From: Lineus longissimus | Taxonomy: Eukaryota; Nemertea; Pilidiophora; Heteronemertea; Lineidae | NCBI RefSeq assembly: GCF_910592395.1 | Contig: NC_088311.1 | Location: 930,501 to 994,500, forward strand | Length of the DNA stretch: 64,000 bases | Reading direction: 5' to 3' | Shown here: in pieces, positions 38,255 through 51,009 of the stretch | How the letters are laid out: the number at the start of each line of letters is the position of its first letter | Position numbering within the stretch: position 1 is the stretch's first letter | The notes under the pieces: model-generated | Database searches by the model: none | What the model was told of the DNA's origin: nothing | What the model saw: only the letters and a program-made list of their open reading frames with translations | Translations under genes and position numbers: made by a program

Positions 38255-41200
38255 GTGATGAGATAAAATTGGAATGAGTCTTAAATCTATATAGGCCTAA
38301 GTGCAGCTGGTAACGGCATGGGACGATCAACCCACGTTACCCTTGGTAACCACCAATCATTCATTTAATGGTCTATTCGTGAGCACCACTATCGATCAGT
38401 TCAAACGGGCCTGCATAAACACACCCGCCGATATCGGCCAGATATGAGTTTGATAATAATGGCTCTCAACTTTATGTTACAATGTCCTGTCGGGCGCGTG
38501 GCAATGTGGCTGACATTGATGACAGCACCACATTCAAGAAAGCAACTCATCCAAGCGGGTCCAGAAAAATGGATTCACCCTTTTTATCAAACGTAACAAA
38601 AGGTAGCCCACTTGGGTTCTTAGTGTGAGTTGAAAATAAATATTGACGCTGGTTGAAAGTAATGTTCGTCGAATGTAACACGACAAAAGAAGGTCAACGC
38701 TCGAGACAGGCAGAGAGTACGTGACTCCGGAGTTTAGGCCTAATTTTCACAAGAGTCATCCAGTTCCTCATGCTTCCTCTGTAATGTCACCATTTGGATA
38801 GTGATAACGCAATACAGCCATATAAACGGCTGCCGTTCTCCCGGCAGATGCTTCACATTACCTCCATTTGACCCACAGGCATACCCATTATACGAATACA
38901 ATGTATAACATAAAAAACACCCCTATACCCGAGCTGTACCTATCCGAACAATGCCTTCAGAAATTCATAATAGTTTCCTAATTGTTAATTTCAAGTGTCA
39001 TTTTTTCTATAAAGCTATTAGTCTGGTGATGCGAATTGAGCGTAGATATAAAAGAAGCCGGGCCAATTATGGTGATTCCTTAGAGAAAATAGACATTCTT
39101 TTATCAGAAGCATTTCATAGTATTTAGGAAGAAAAACTTCCTTTACGAGATTGAGGATGCACACACACTTCATTTTGCTGCTGGCCCGATGCTTAGTGCA
39201 GCCCGAGTCTTTTAATATAAAACACTGGTGCTGCGTAATGATATTGAAGTGACTTTTTATTATCTCGCGCTATACTTTTTCGTTAGGTTGCGTTAATTTG
39301 CCATAATTGCGTTCATTGCCATCGAAGAGGTGTTCGTTGTTAGCAAGAATACTGCTTCCAACTAAACATTATTGTGTGATGGTCCAGCCCATCTGAATAC
39401 ATAATAATTGACGACTCTTTAGTTCGATTGAATATTTTGGCGGAGAAGCGAAAGTGCAGACCAAGTCGTTTGCGTTCATCGGCGAAAAGAAACACACCTG
39501 GCTGAAACGGAAATCAACGATCCCAATTAATTTTTTGCATTGTCTATTTCAAACCATGCCGATGTTCACATATGAGCCAAATGTCCCCAGTACTCGATGC
39601 ACAATGGTATAACGGACCCAACAGGCGATAGGCAAAGCCACAGCTGGTTACACTACACACGAAATTCACTTTATTTTCCGAAATAATACACTTGTTGTAC
39701 CAAAGTATAGCACATGCTGGCGGGGATCTATTTTGTTATGGTGATTGATATCCCAATATCAATATTAAAGTGATTATTTGGTGAACGGCTGTACCGTGTA
39801 TGGGGTACAGGAAGGTAATTCAACACCTTTTAAAGCTTTGGCAAACATTTCATGATATTTCAATTGAGAGTTTGATTCGAGTGGGTGATTGGCACCGACA
39901 GCCAACCTGTGTTGACTGCGCCAACAGATGGAAGTTTGTTTGAGTTTCTAGAACGTCTGTCTCTTCTTCTGTTGAGCCTCTAATCCTGACATCAAGCTCC
40001 TTGGGGGACGACCGTGGCACATGTTCAATGGTAACAAGATCGAAGGGCCTCTCTCAATCAGCTGAGAATAGGCCGAAAATTGTTGTCAACGAATATAGGC
40101 CTATTATGTTCATGAGTGACTTATCATCAAATTAAGGGCTCAAGATGCGCAGAATCATGATGACCAATTACACGATTTGAAATCAGGATCGACATCAGAA
40201 AGAAACGAAAAACAGTTTCTAAACTTATATACCGGTAGCTTTATCCTGAGATCCGCGCTCAGCCTCTTATGATAAGCATATTAGGCGTATATTTTACATT
40301 CCTTTGTTGAAATAGGAATTGTAATGAAATATGTGTAGTTTTGTGTAAAGGGCATGTAAGAGTACGGTGTCATTAAACGCCGATGCACCTTTTTTCGTTC
40401 TACAAGAAACGTGATCTAATAGGGTATCTCTTTCTTGGAATAGTTTCATTCCAGCATAAAATCAAATAACACCATCGAGGATGAGTCAAGTTTGAAATAA
40501 TACCTCAAATTCTCAATACTGTCAGAGAATATTGTATTATTGGCGTGGAGTTAGTTTTTAAATTGACATGGAGTTGACGTTGGTGTCAGCTTTCCAAGTC
40601 ACTCGTTTTAAATGGGAGGATCTATTGAAACAATGGATGGTAAACTGAATTAAAATAGAAAATTATATTATTATTCATTTTTTTTTACCTGATTGAAACT
40701 ATTACCGGTCCGTTCAAGGTTTGACTAACGAAACGAAATACCACTAATCACAAAATTCGATACTTTTCCAGTCAACATTACAATATCTAAATCAATAACA
40801 AGCGCACAAAGAACCAATCTTTATTCACAATCATGTATGGTGTCGACGGTTAAAATATCGAAGTGAAATCATTGCTTGATATCCATACTGCGCCTATCCC
40901 CACTGGTCTAAAAACACAGAAACGCCAAACAATCACGACAAAATAATTTTATCATCAATCCAACAATGGCGATCGAATGAGATTTCACAAAGGTAAAAGG
41001 TGGGTTCCCCCAAACAATGCACGTTTATATTGTTTGTGAACGCAGATCAAAATATTTGAAAATGTTTAATCAGCCTTGGGCGGTTTATGTAAAGGGCTAT
41101 TGAAAACACCTCTGATTCAGCTAGGTGTATGTGCAGCATCACCACATCATAGGCCAGGGTCATAGGTTTCCTCCTGGTATACCTACTTTATACACACATC

Positions 41201-41500
41201 GATGTACGGTGTCCTATTAGTGATAAAGGGGCATCTAAGGCATAGTTACGCTGAAGTATCGACGTAATTTTAACCAATCTTTGTATAGTTGGCTCCGGGT
41301 GTGTAATCATGTATACGCATGGCAATTATTGTTTTTTTTAAAAAATTGTTTCGATGCAAAAAATATGTGTATAAACTTTAGTTTATTTGCTTTTTGTATA
41401 ATCAGAAACATGGTATGAAAAATATTAACCCCTGATTATTTCACCATTACCAAGCACTGGGGTTTTTGGGAAGTCCTGAATGTCGATTTGTCAAAATGTA

Positions 41501-41722
41501 GACGACTTGGTTGTACCCGTGCCCATCCGCTGTCTCCATGAAGACATGGTTGTTCCTGCGCCTGTCCCCATCAAAGACATGGTTGTACCAGTATCTGTCC
41601 CCATGAAGACGTGGTTGTACCCAGGCTATGCCCGTACCTATGCCTGTCCCCATGAAGACATGGTTGTACCCAGGCTATGCCCGTACCTATGCCTGTCCCC
41701 ATGAAAGACATGGTTGAACCTG
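41501..41722. repeat. Minisatellite with 32-50 bp units
   Basis: Six units each begin GACATGGTTGTACC or a close variant, and the complete ones end in CTGTCCCCATGAA. Early units are about 32-41 bp. The last two complete units are about 49-50 bp and nearly identical (inserting AGGCTATGCCCGTACCTATG). The plus-strand frame 41480-41704 crosses it and reads as repeats of DMVVP; this follows from the repeat and is not evidence for a gene. Confidence 0.9.
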
Positions 41723-43651
41723 TAACTTGGGGCTTCGTACCTTAGGCGTGTATCGATCTGAAGTCAGAGGAGCCGTGACAATCGAACACGCGCGACTAGC
41801 ACCGATTCAATTAACCAACATTAATCTCAATCGCGTAAGCTGCACAATATCCCATATAGAAATTCAGGTAAATGAGAAAACCAAGGCGACCAGAACGTCG
41901 ATGGGGGACGAGGGGCGTGGAACAGGTTGATGGGGGTCGATAGAGGTGTGTGGAAGTGAGGAGAGTCCGTGTGCCAGGACATGCGTAGGGTATACAGGTA
42001 TCGAGGTGAATTCGGCTCTTTGTGAACAACTATTACGAGAAAGACTAAAGACTAAGCGAATTATATTTGTTTTGTAAATTTAGACCCAAATACAAAGTTT
42101 TCGCTACAGAGTTTTATAGGTTAAGGATCGAACTCACAGAAAACCCCATATCTCTTTAGAAAAGATTACTTTCCAACAGTCTTTGCATGCGTGCTTTCTC
42201 ATTGCGGTTTCATGTCTAGAAATCTCAATATTGAGAGTTTGCATCTGAAGGAAAAAAAACATCCTCCGGTCAAAAGTTCGAAAAGTTGTTTTGTTGAGAG
42301 TCGAAAATGTTGTGAAAAGGTTTTATGCGAAAGAGTTGCAATCGGTGTTGGTGTATCCAAACACGACCTAACGTAGAGGTGTCCATTCAAAACCGTCTGT
42401 GCTACCCTTGCATCAAAGGACGTGCTCTGACTCGGCATGTTCAACAAAAAGTGGTTGACATCTTTTAAAATAAGTCAATGTTACCCGAGCCCTACATCGA
42501 CCGCCCCCGTACCGAGCTGATCAAGCAGTAGAGGAATCATAACTGTCATTAAATTGGGGTCGATAGGCTGGGATCGAAACTAGTTAATGTATTCTGGAAA
42601 CAGGCAATACAGTCCATTGATGGGGGAGATGTACATCTACATTGAAAATACATTAGAAGAGAACTGTGCAGCTTTACTCTTATCCAGAAGGACACAGCCC
42701 GGGAAATAGCTGTCTCTCCAACTTCGAAATACCTGCCAAAGATTAATCTACATGTACTCAAAGACTCAAGCAAATAAACTCCCATACGAACAATGTTCAA
42801 AACTTCGATTCTAACAAAACATTTCGGCAAAATCCGATGTCAGATCTTATAAGATCGTTTATAAGATTTGGATAAGATTCTGATAAGAATCTTTCATATC
42901 AAACTGTGGCCATATGGGACAAGATCCTCGGCAAAGTTTCATCATGGGGAAAACGAATGACCAAAGTAAAGCGCGACCTGAATATAACATGGGGATAATA
43001 GATTTATTAAGATGAACGCCTTCTACTGTGCCAGGTAATCATAGCCCCCACCTGAATTTATCGGTGCTAACTGGGCGTTGCCAGCAGAACATGTAGCTGT
43101 AGGGTCGGGAGCTCAGGGTATTGATCGCAGCTGGAGTCACGGGCGGTCACAGGCGCAGAGTCGTTATAAGTTGGCGTACATGTACGGCCAGTTTTCACAA
43201 ACCCATTTTCCCCCATAAATGGTTGATATATACTTTAGTACTCTGCCGTCACTGGCCGGTCATCATAATTGTTTGTGTTATGTAAGATCTAAACAAGATG
43301 TTCGTGAATTATATAATTGAGTAATACATGTACTCAATGCTGTAACCTATATGTACGTCGTTTTTCAATGATGAATACATACCATTTCTTATCGAATTCT
43401 TTGATAGCGTGAAGAATCTATCGCCTTTTATTAATGCTTTTATCTGTGATCTTTTGATCATCCATCTTACCGCGACACACGATCAATTTCAACAAGGGCC
43501 TATACACATGACATTCAAAGGTACTTTAGTAATCTAAAGTCACTCAGAGATAGATTGCTTCTTCGCACACGCAGACGCCCTTAAACAGACGAACAGAGAC
43601 GCAATAAGCATGGGTCTCGCTACCTTCCACCGCGTTCCTCCCTGAGAACGC

Positions 43652-43697
43652 AGCACCATAAATTCGGATATGAAATTATTCAATTCTTTATGGTGCT
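43652..43697. other. 11-bp inverted repeat with 24-bp loop
   Basis: AGCACCATAAA (43652-43662) and TTTATGGTGCT (43687-43697) are perfect inverted copies around an AT-rich loop. It is a candidate short MITE or hairpin. An X-box-like palindrome follows at 43724. Confidence 0.7.
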
Positions 43698-43723
43698 AGC
43701 GGGATCTTCAAATCTACGTGCTG

Positions 43724-43737
43724 GTTACCTAGGCAAC
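43724..43737. promoter_or_regulatory. RFX X-box-like palindrome
   Basis: GTTACCTAGGCAAC fits the X-box form GTNRCC, two bases, RGYAAC bound by RFX factors. It stands alone in intronic DNA. Function is inferred from the motif only. Confidence 0.4.
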
Positions 43738-46700
43738 GGCGATGTTCTTCTAGCAGTGGAGGGCTGCCATGACAAAATAATTCAAATTTTCTTTAATGCC
43801 TAGATAGACCATACCAAATTATAATAGCCGTATGAATACGACGTGGTGTTCTCCCTTAGCAGAGTTCGCCGCGATCATGTTTTCATTCCGATGAGGAGAG
43901 GCGACAGAATAAACATCGTTTCGTTGGCAAGAGGGTTTGCTCAGTTTTTGCTTGCTTCTTTCATTAACTCTCAAAGACATCGGCTGTGAAACGCTATCAA
44001 TGTAGGCCTATAATCTAACCTAATCTGACACATAACAAGATGCACCGCCAATTAGTGTGTGTACAATCAGAAACGACTCATCCAGTACTTTCCAACTTAT
44101 CATTATTTGGACCTTGAAATGTCCGTAAATTGCTGAGGACTCAAAGAACTGATATCGGATAACTCCATAGAAAGAACGAGATAACAGTATCGTGAGCAAT
44201 TTAAAAAAACGTCTATTGGTCCTTGATTATGTTGGAGTTGATCAATGTTGTTATTCAAATTCGTTTTCATCGAATATCAAAAGATATTGACATGCAGCAA
44301 CATCACAAAAGCTCTAACTCATGATTTTGATACTACATCTAGTAGTCACCATAATATCTAGATTTCATTCTGTTTCTGGATCTTTTATACTCTTTAAGCT
44401 CTACACAAATACGTGCGCTGATGCTGGAGCCTTTTTTGTAGTGAAGCCTTCGTCCCCGAATGTGGGGGCAATTGCAGGCCGAATGTTTTTGAGGTCAATC
44501 TGACCTTAACATATCTAAGGTCAGAGATCCCACCCTGGCATGATCTGGCTCGATACTAACAATACTTTTTTAAAGAACTTAAATGGTTGGTGGGTTATCC
44601 ACGCTTTGGTGAAGCTTCAACAAACTACTTCTGGTATTTCAACCGGTGGTTTGTGGAACACGAAACGCTCTTGAGGCAATGCACCATATCTCATTATAGG
44701 AAACTAAATTATGTTCCTGCATGTGCTGGTCGATTTCAACAACTACACCCTCTACTTCTCCTCTGGTGTTTTACTTTGTTTTACACTGGTTTCTACCATG
44801 CAGGGAAAGTACCAGCGCTCGTGCAGAAAGCCATCACCTCTGTACAGGAGCCATTACGCCAATTTCACTCGAATCATATTCAAAATGAAGCATTACTACT
44901 CTGCATAATTGGCGAGCCATTTAAATTATCCGAGGATGCGGAACCTGTATGTTCCATGCGAATGAGCTCCATGGAGTCCGGGAGGGGATTGCATGCACCG
45001 GCCGAATCTAGTGAAGGCTAATCCATATTTAATGAGTGTAGACCCTGGTCGCTCTGGCGATGCGATCGTGGGGTAAACAGAATGAGTGTATGCTCGGGTT
45101 TTACGGGTCGGACTCGTGAAATATTGATTGCCTCTGTGTTATGGCATTGTTTGGGTGGCAAACTCCCCCTGATTTACGGTAATTAGAGCCTCCACCGTAT
45201 GGATGCCATGGACCGCCTCGCCCAATCTGGATAAAGTCAACTCAGTAGTGCCAATAATGTTACGGCCGGATCGATCGGCGGTCAATGCTCTGTGTTAATG
45301 CTCTGATTGTGTAGACGTTTGGTTTCGACCTTTTGTCGAAGGAGGATGGGATTCAAGCCAGTATCAAGACAAGGAGTGGACCTGGCCGGCGGCTACAGCC
45401 TTAAACTGCAATAGTCATGCGGTACAACATGCACGTCAAATACTCGTACGAAACCTCCCTATTGGAGGTATAAAACTTACGAATTTGACTACTTTAAGTT
45501 ATTGACTCAGAACCCTGTTTAAGAAGAAATATACACCACACCTACGAACGAACGCACGCACTGGTTTCTTGCCACAAATGTGTAGCTGGAAGGGACTGAA
45601 GAAGAGACCTATCAAAACAAAATATTGTTTTCTTTGTACGCTTCGGCGTTGTAAACACGAGACACTCTGACATTTCTCAAGTCAAATAAAATTCAATTGG
45701 AAAGGTCATCATATGATTTCCATTGCCTCCTGCTTTGTTCATCTCGGGATTATTGGGGTATTAAATGACTTAAAATGCCATATACCTTTAGTGAAAGAAA
45801 TGAGCTCAATTCCAAATGAGGGGTTATCGCTTGATACGGCGACGCCAATGTTACGTTTACACTTCACGTGTGGCGGTATACTCGGAAAGTGCTGGGAGAC
45901 GGATGTGGTTACATTCTGCTGATTGCCCGACCAAATTTCCCTGCTGATTAAACTGGCCATCCGCGAATTACATGTAGCTCCTCCCGTTACCCGCCCTTAC
46001 CTTTAGTCAGACATGCTAGAAGTTTGAACGTGATCTCAGTTGGCAAAAGGTTGAGTCTTTCATCAAACTAACTTTTTCAATTTCTATCGAATTGTTTCAC
46101 TTTATAAAACCAAGATTATAGATTTTTCTCAGGAAAAAGTAGGTTTATTTGGTATACCTCAGGCATCATAAACTTTTGTGCATTATCAAAAAACGGCACT
46201 TCCAAAGGAATGGACAAGATTATCTCACTTCAAAAGCAAGATAACATTTCCTGAACGCTTACAAAAAGTGTTAAACAATTTTGTGACCTGTAATTATGGC
46301 AAAGTCCATGATCACAATGAGACCAGGAGAGGGTTTAATCAACTCGATATCCACAAATATTTAATTGTGATATAAGGAACAAAGAGGCCTATTTTCCCTA
46401 TAAAGTTCATCACCACCCACTCTACGATTGTTTTTGATGCTATTCCGCTGTGTGTGAGAAACCGATGATTAGTCGCTTTGTCCTTCGATTCTTTCCCGAC
46501 ACATCAACAGGATAAGGTAACAGTACCTCAGCCACCGGGATAACACACAAAACAAATTTATTACATCACACAATGAAAAGGCAAAATATAGGTTTCGAAT
46601 TATCATTTTCTTCCGGAATATTTATATTTCGCTCTCTAAATTTATTACCCTCGGGTGAAAATTTCAAGTTTTGTTTTATTGTGCGCCTGAGGAATAAAGA

Positions 46701-48657
46701 CATAAATGCCAGCAGCTTACAAAAAGAAAAACTTAATGATGGTGTAATGAAGCCGACTTTGTGCACCTCTGTTTCATCGATTTGTAGCTGTTTCTGTATG
46801 GGTGTAGGTATGTTGCCGGAGGCGTCAACCCAAACTGTACTGATCGCCAGCGAGGTATCTGCCACAAAAAAACGTACCCGCTCTCAGCTACGACGACGTG
46901 TCAGATGCACCCAAAGCAACATTAAACTCCCATAAACACGGCGCATAGAACAGTCGACCAGTTTTTTGCGCTTCTCCTTGCATGACATGTTGTTTCTGAT
47001 ACGATATCGAGAGACATGCAGGGTTTCTTATAGCAATGAATTAAAACGCGACAAAGATGGAGGAATAGAATTTAATCGATGCAAAACGGTGATGTTGGGG
47101 AGGATTCATTTAATGGTGAGCGCAGCTTGTTCGAGTAGTTTTTGTTTGTTTGCTGTTGATACAGAGGGACATTCGAAGAAGTGGTGAACAGAGGCAAGGA
47201 TATAGGGTCCTACTGAACTCTATTGCATTGGTCATATATACAATCATTTGTTTTAGCCGCTGGTACGTTTTGATGGAAGTCCTTCAATCTGAGAAGGGGC
47301 ACTCCAAGGCCTGTTGCGAGTTTCCTCCAACCCACCAATAGGGCCCTACATCATTCAACGTCATCTCTCCCTCTCCTCTCTTATAAACAAAGAACCAGTG
47401 GTGAACTAATACAATTATTCCGAGATGAATAGAAATCGATACAGTGGCCAATCACAGAATATGTAATTAATTCCCACTCCGCACTAATTACATTGGTTAC
47501 GTGCTTAGGGCGCCACCACGCGGTTATGATGTAATTTGTTGAAAGAGGTGAGTTTGGGGTACGTGTACGTTTCCGAGCAAAGATCACGTCAATGCTAGTA
47601 TTGTTGCTGTGGATATGGCTTCCTTTCTTAATATGATGATGGTGATGATGATATCAACGCAGACTTAAAGTAGTCGGCTTCTGACCCGCCATTCGCTCAT
47701 ATGATGAGCTTCCATTCGTAAAGGGTTAAAACAGCAAACAAGATCTAAAGCTGAAGCACTATTAAGCCAGAAAGCTGCAATGTAACAAAACAATTCAATA
47801 ACATAACATGGTGATAATTGGGTGAAACAATATCCGTAGCTATCATCAGCAGTGCCTGTTACGAGGTGTTCCTGTGTGGTTATTATATAACCAGCCCGGG
47901 GTCTGACTATGGAAGTGGTGTTGTACCCCAGGCGACCGGTTAATAAGATAACACAGGGAGGTAAGTGTTTAAAACACAAACCAATGGCCAGATGACAAAT
48001 CACTGAAAAGTGAGGAGAATCAACAATAATTTGGGAAGAGAAGATTAGATAATGCACTGAACATACAAGTATTAAACTATCGAAATGGGTTGGTGCGGCA
48101 GATAAGTCAAGGCAATTCTATAACACTTTATTTCAAGAGTTATCTTGTTCAGAAGTATTTAATGTGCAAATATATCACAGATACAAGAATCTTTCCTGAG
48201 AAGTTAAACAATTCAGCAAGATCGTTGAACGAAACAACTGTACATTACATCGCCAAAAGCAATATCAGTCTAACTATTACATGAAACATCCAACAGACAC
48301 TTGTTCATAGTTGTTATGTAGTCTTCTGATGTATTTCTTATGATGCTCAATAGGTGAATATACATGTAGCATCTTACGTAACTTCAGAGTCACTGTATGC
48401 ACAGCGCCACAATGAAGTTACCATCAAATGTCTGAAACGAGCAGTGGTCATGCACTCCTGCTGAAATCGAACAGCAGTGAAGTCCTCGTGTACTGAAACG
48501 TTCATCAGTGGATCCGTCCCTCCTGAAGCTCAGCTGAAACGGAAGGTGTGTTTACGTGTCGGAAGAAGCCAGATCATTTCGCACAAGCCACCTCATTATA
48601 CCAGGACGAATATATGCGTTCAAAGTATCCACTCGTCCATCCATTTCCTCTCATAAC

Positions 48658-48714
48658 TCAGATGATTTCTTCCTGCAGACGTTCGTCTTCCTCTGGTTGT
48701 CTCAGTAGTTCCAT
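48658..48714 (-). CDS. Mini-ORF of 18 codons downstream of NOL4 exon
   Basis: On the minus strand ATG at 48714 opens MELLRQPEEDERLQEEII and stops at 48658. It is preceded by an in-frame TGA and lies 182 bp past the NOL4 donor at 48896. Its highly charged composition looks translated, but it is very short. It follows a cluster of CRE, CCAAT and E-box elements on the same strand (48787-48835), so it could be the start of an alternative transcript. Confidence 0.15.
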   Translation of the reverse strand: MELLRQPEEDERLQEEII

Positions 48715-48786
48715 GTTAATTCCTTTGATGTTAATTCACTGCCACAAAGAGACTGAACTCCAATGATCCATGCCCTGTCACAACAA

Positions 48787-48835
48787 CACGTGATTCACAA
48801 ACGAACGTTCCTATTGGCTCACGGTCATGACGTCA
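48787..48835 (-). promoter_or_regulatory. CRE - CCAAT - E-box cluster
   Basis: In minus-strand order there is TGACGTCA (48828-48835), then CCAAT inside GAGCCAATAGG (about 48810-48820), then CACGTG (48787-48792), all within 50 bp. The cluster starts 60 bp past the donor of NOL4 exon 48896-49204. The arrangement resembles a proximal promoter of an alternative transcript, but no TATA or downstream exon is established. Confidence 0.35.
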
Positions 48836-48895
48836 CGACGACACACAACAGACGAACACAGAACAACAACACAACAATGTTTCAAAATGGCGTAC

Positions 48896-49204
48896 CTCGT
48901 TGTTGTAGACGAAATGATCATCTGTGACGTCAGGGCTATATCCCTTGATTTGTCTCATATGGTTGAGGTAAGTTGTTGTGATTGGTAGGCTAAAGTCTAT
49001 CAGAGGAGGGTCTGAGCTGGATGGACTATGCGAACCGTCACTCTCCTTATTCTCCTCTTTCATTAAACTCTGCTCACTGAGCTGATTGTCGTTTTGATTA
49101 TTGTTTGTTTCGCTGCCTACGTGCATACGCTTTTGACAGTGAGCACAGGACATGAGGAACCGAGTCACCGCTTCCCGGGGGAGAAAGGCATACGTCTCCG
49201 CGAT
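48896..49204 (-). CDS. NOL4: NOL4/NOL4L orthologue, internal exon (conserved block, part 2)
   Basis: The exon encodes 103 residues in phase 0 at both ends. The acceptor is TTTATCTTTCAG|ATC and the donor is CGAG|GTACGC. It opens with IAETYAFLPREAVTRFLMSC and then a CxxC-type CAHCQKRMH, which are nearly identical to vertebrate NOL4 (ISESYAFLPREAVTRFLMSC, then CQKRMHL). A Ser/Asn/Glu-rich linker of variable type follows (about residues 33-66). Then comes DFSLPITTTYLNHMR, which corresponds to DYNMPITMAYMKHMK in NOL4. The preceding exon ends in KRTYRA, so the splice junction falls exactly inside the continuous conserved block. The last about 20 residues (GYSPDVTDDHFVYNNE) are not conserved. Reading through the donor meets a stop at 48833, which confirms that the exon ends by splicing. 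A TGACGTCA octamer lies inside the coding sequence at 48925. Confidence 0.94.
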
Positions 49205-51009
49205 CTGAAAGATAAAGGGACGGTTACTTTTTTTGGAGATACGAAACTTTAGAAAGCTGCTCAGTCGCAAGTCGACCGAAGAGATAACCTCTCGATATGT
49301 ACATAGGCTACATGTAATTGGGATGTCGAAACAATTTATTTAGAAGACGTATTGAACCTATGATCATCATGATATTTCACGTTTTCAAGGCATGCGGCAA
49401 TTCAAACAACTCAGAAAAATCTCAGGACACTTGACCGTTAATGCGATCGAAAGAAACAAAGTACCTGACCCCAAAAGCAACCTTAAATGCCAAAGGTATG
49501 TTTTAGAAGAAGTGCTCCAAAGACCGATCGAAGTTTAAAAACCTGGTTTGATGTCAAGTATATTTCATTAGCTAATGTCCCCGAGGAATAAAGTGGCTCT
49601 ATTAGAGTCTTCCAAAACCCGGAGTTGACAAAGGGAGCATAAGTACCAAACCAGGCAGGGTCGCTTCCCTTTGAAGATCAATGAGGAAAACGCAACACTA
49701 TGCCTCAGCGGTAAGAAAAAGTGAGACCATTTGTAAACCAATAGTTTTTAATTCGCTTCAGAAAAGTACCAAGTGAGCAGTTTGTGTCGTGGACATGTTC
49801 AAATATCGATAGTCCAAGCTGACAAGGAAGCAATCTGCTGCAAGGAAGCAAAGTCTTGAAAGATCGTCAGTAACCAAGCCAATGGGCGTGTACGCAGTCG
49901 CGGACAATGGATATGTTGACACTTTCCTCCTCAAACTCGTTCAAAACAAATGGCAACACTACATTTCCTGGCGTCAAAGGATGTCCATGATTGTACTAAA
50001 CGAAGCATTGTGTACCGGTAGCTAGTGTGACGCAATGATGATACATGTACCACAAGATGAAATGTTATTGGAGTTGCTACAAATAATGCTAGAAGGTCAT
50101 GGGTCATCTCCTTGATCATTTGAAAGGGCAGTCACCATCTAGGCGACTTTCACCATGCTGGTCTACCCTCGGGTGTGACCTTGTATAGTCCACTGCCATT
50201 TACCACAATCATGTGCCTGTAAAGCTGAAGCTGTTCTGGCATTCAGCAGTGCCAATATTGTTGGTTGCGTGCCATATTTGGTGAATAGTCCCATCAGGGG
50301 CCCCTGGCTAGTCGCCGGAGCTCGCAGCCATGATGGGTACTGAGCTCCACTCTGCCACAGGCCACGGCACATGTGTGTCTCCTAGAACCACAAAGTTCCG
50401 GGCATCTTCAGTCAATAGAGCCTGCGGAAGCGGGTTATAGTGATTCATAGTTGGCTTTATAGAAATCGATGACGGATTGATCAGTACATGTATTGCAGAA
50501 GGCTTAACTTTGGGAATGGACTGGTTTCATCTGCGGCTGTCACAGCCAGTCACAGTCACCATCTGTCGCGGTTTGAATATCGGCGCATGCTCGACGCTTC
50601 TTCAAGTGGTCGTGGTTAAAGTTGCATGTTGGAAAAGGAAAGAAGTACGGAAAGAGCACTCGTTGGTAACATGACGTGCTCAGAGGCTTCGATTGACAGT
50701 AGCAAAGTGGTATCTTTTAACTAATGCCGATATAGATAATCAGAATGAGAGTCAAGACGATGTAGTCTACGTCTTATCTCCAAGCCTAAATCCCACAACT
50801 ACTTGCTCGTGTCAACGGAATAGATCGCGATTCAAGTTACAAAGGATGCACCCGAAGCTCTCAATGAGGTCAGCATCAAATAGTTTGGTGTCTCCTTTCG
50901 GCCAGGTATGGGCAACAACTCGTTCTTTCGTCAGTTCAACAACGATGAAAGTGAAGGTACATCACACATATACATGTACCAGTGTTACCGAAAACTGTTA
51001 AATCCGTCT

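Larger units (their letters stand above)
15242..48895 (-). other. NOL4 intron, 33.7 kb, hosting the THAP exon
   Basis: Holds the THAP-domain exon at 28897-29250 and the repeats listed separately. A few frames of 100-144 codons (20601-21026 plus, 26936-27286 minus, 37144-37465 on both strands, 44587-45021 plus, 46566-46935 on both strands) were inspected and gave no recognisable domain. Additional NOL4 exons or further THAP exons with atypical composition could be hidden here. About 29.3-41.4 kb and 41.8-48.6 kb show only AT-rich non-coding sequence and isolated motifs. Confidence 0.55.

Noticed and set aside
41480-41704. 74-codon plus ORF.
   Set aside because: It is produced by the minisatellite unit; not treated as a gene.
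44587-45021. Plus-strand frame of 144 codons.
   Set aside because: No recognisable motifs and no splice sites or flanking exons; aromatic-rich chance translation is likely.
46566-46935. Open frames on both strands; the minus frame (SLAISTVWVDASGNIPTPIQ) was considered as a NOL4 or separate exon.
   Set aside because: Acceptor-like TTTTTTGTGGCAG is present but the donor (GAG|GTGCAC) is poor, and the sequence matches no NOL4 region.
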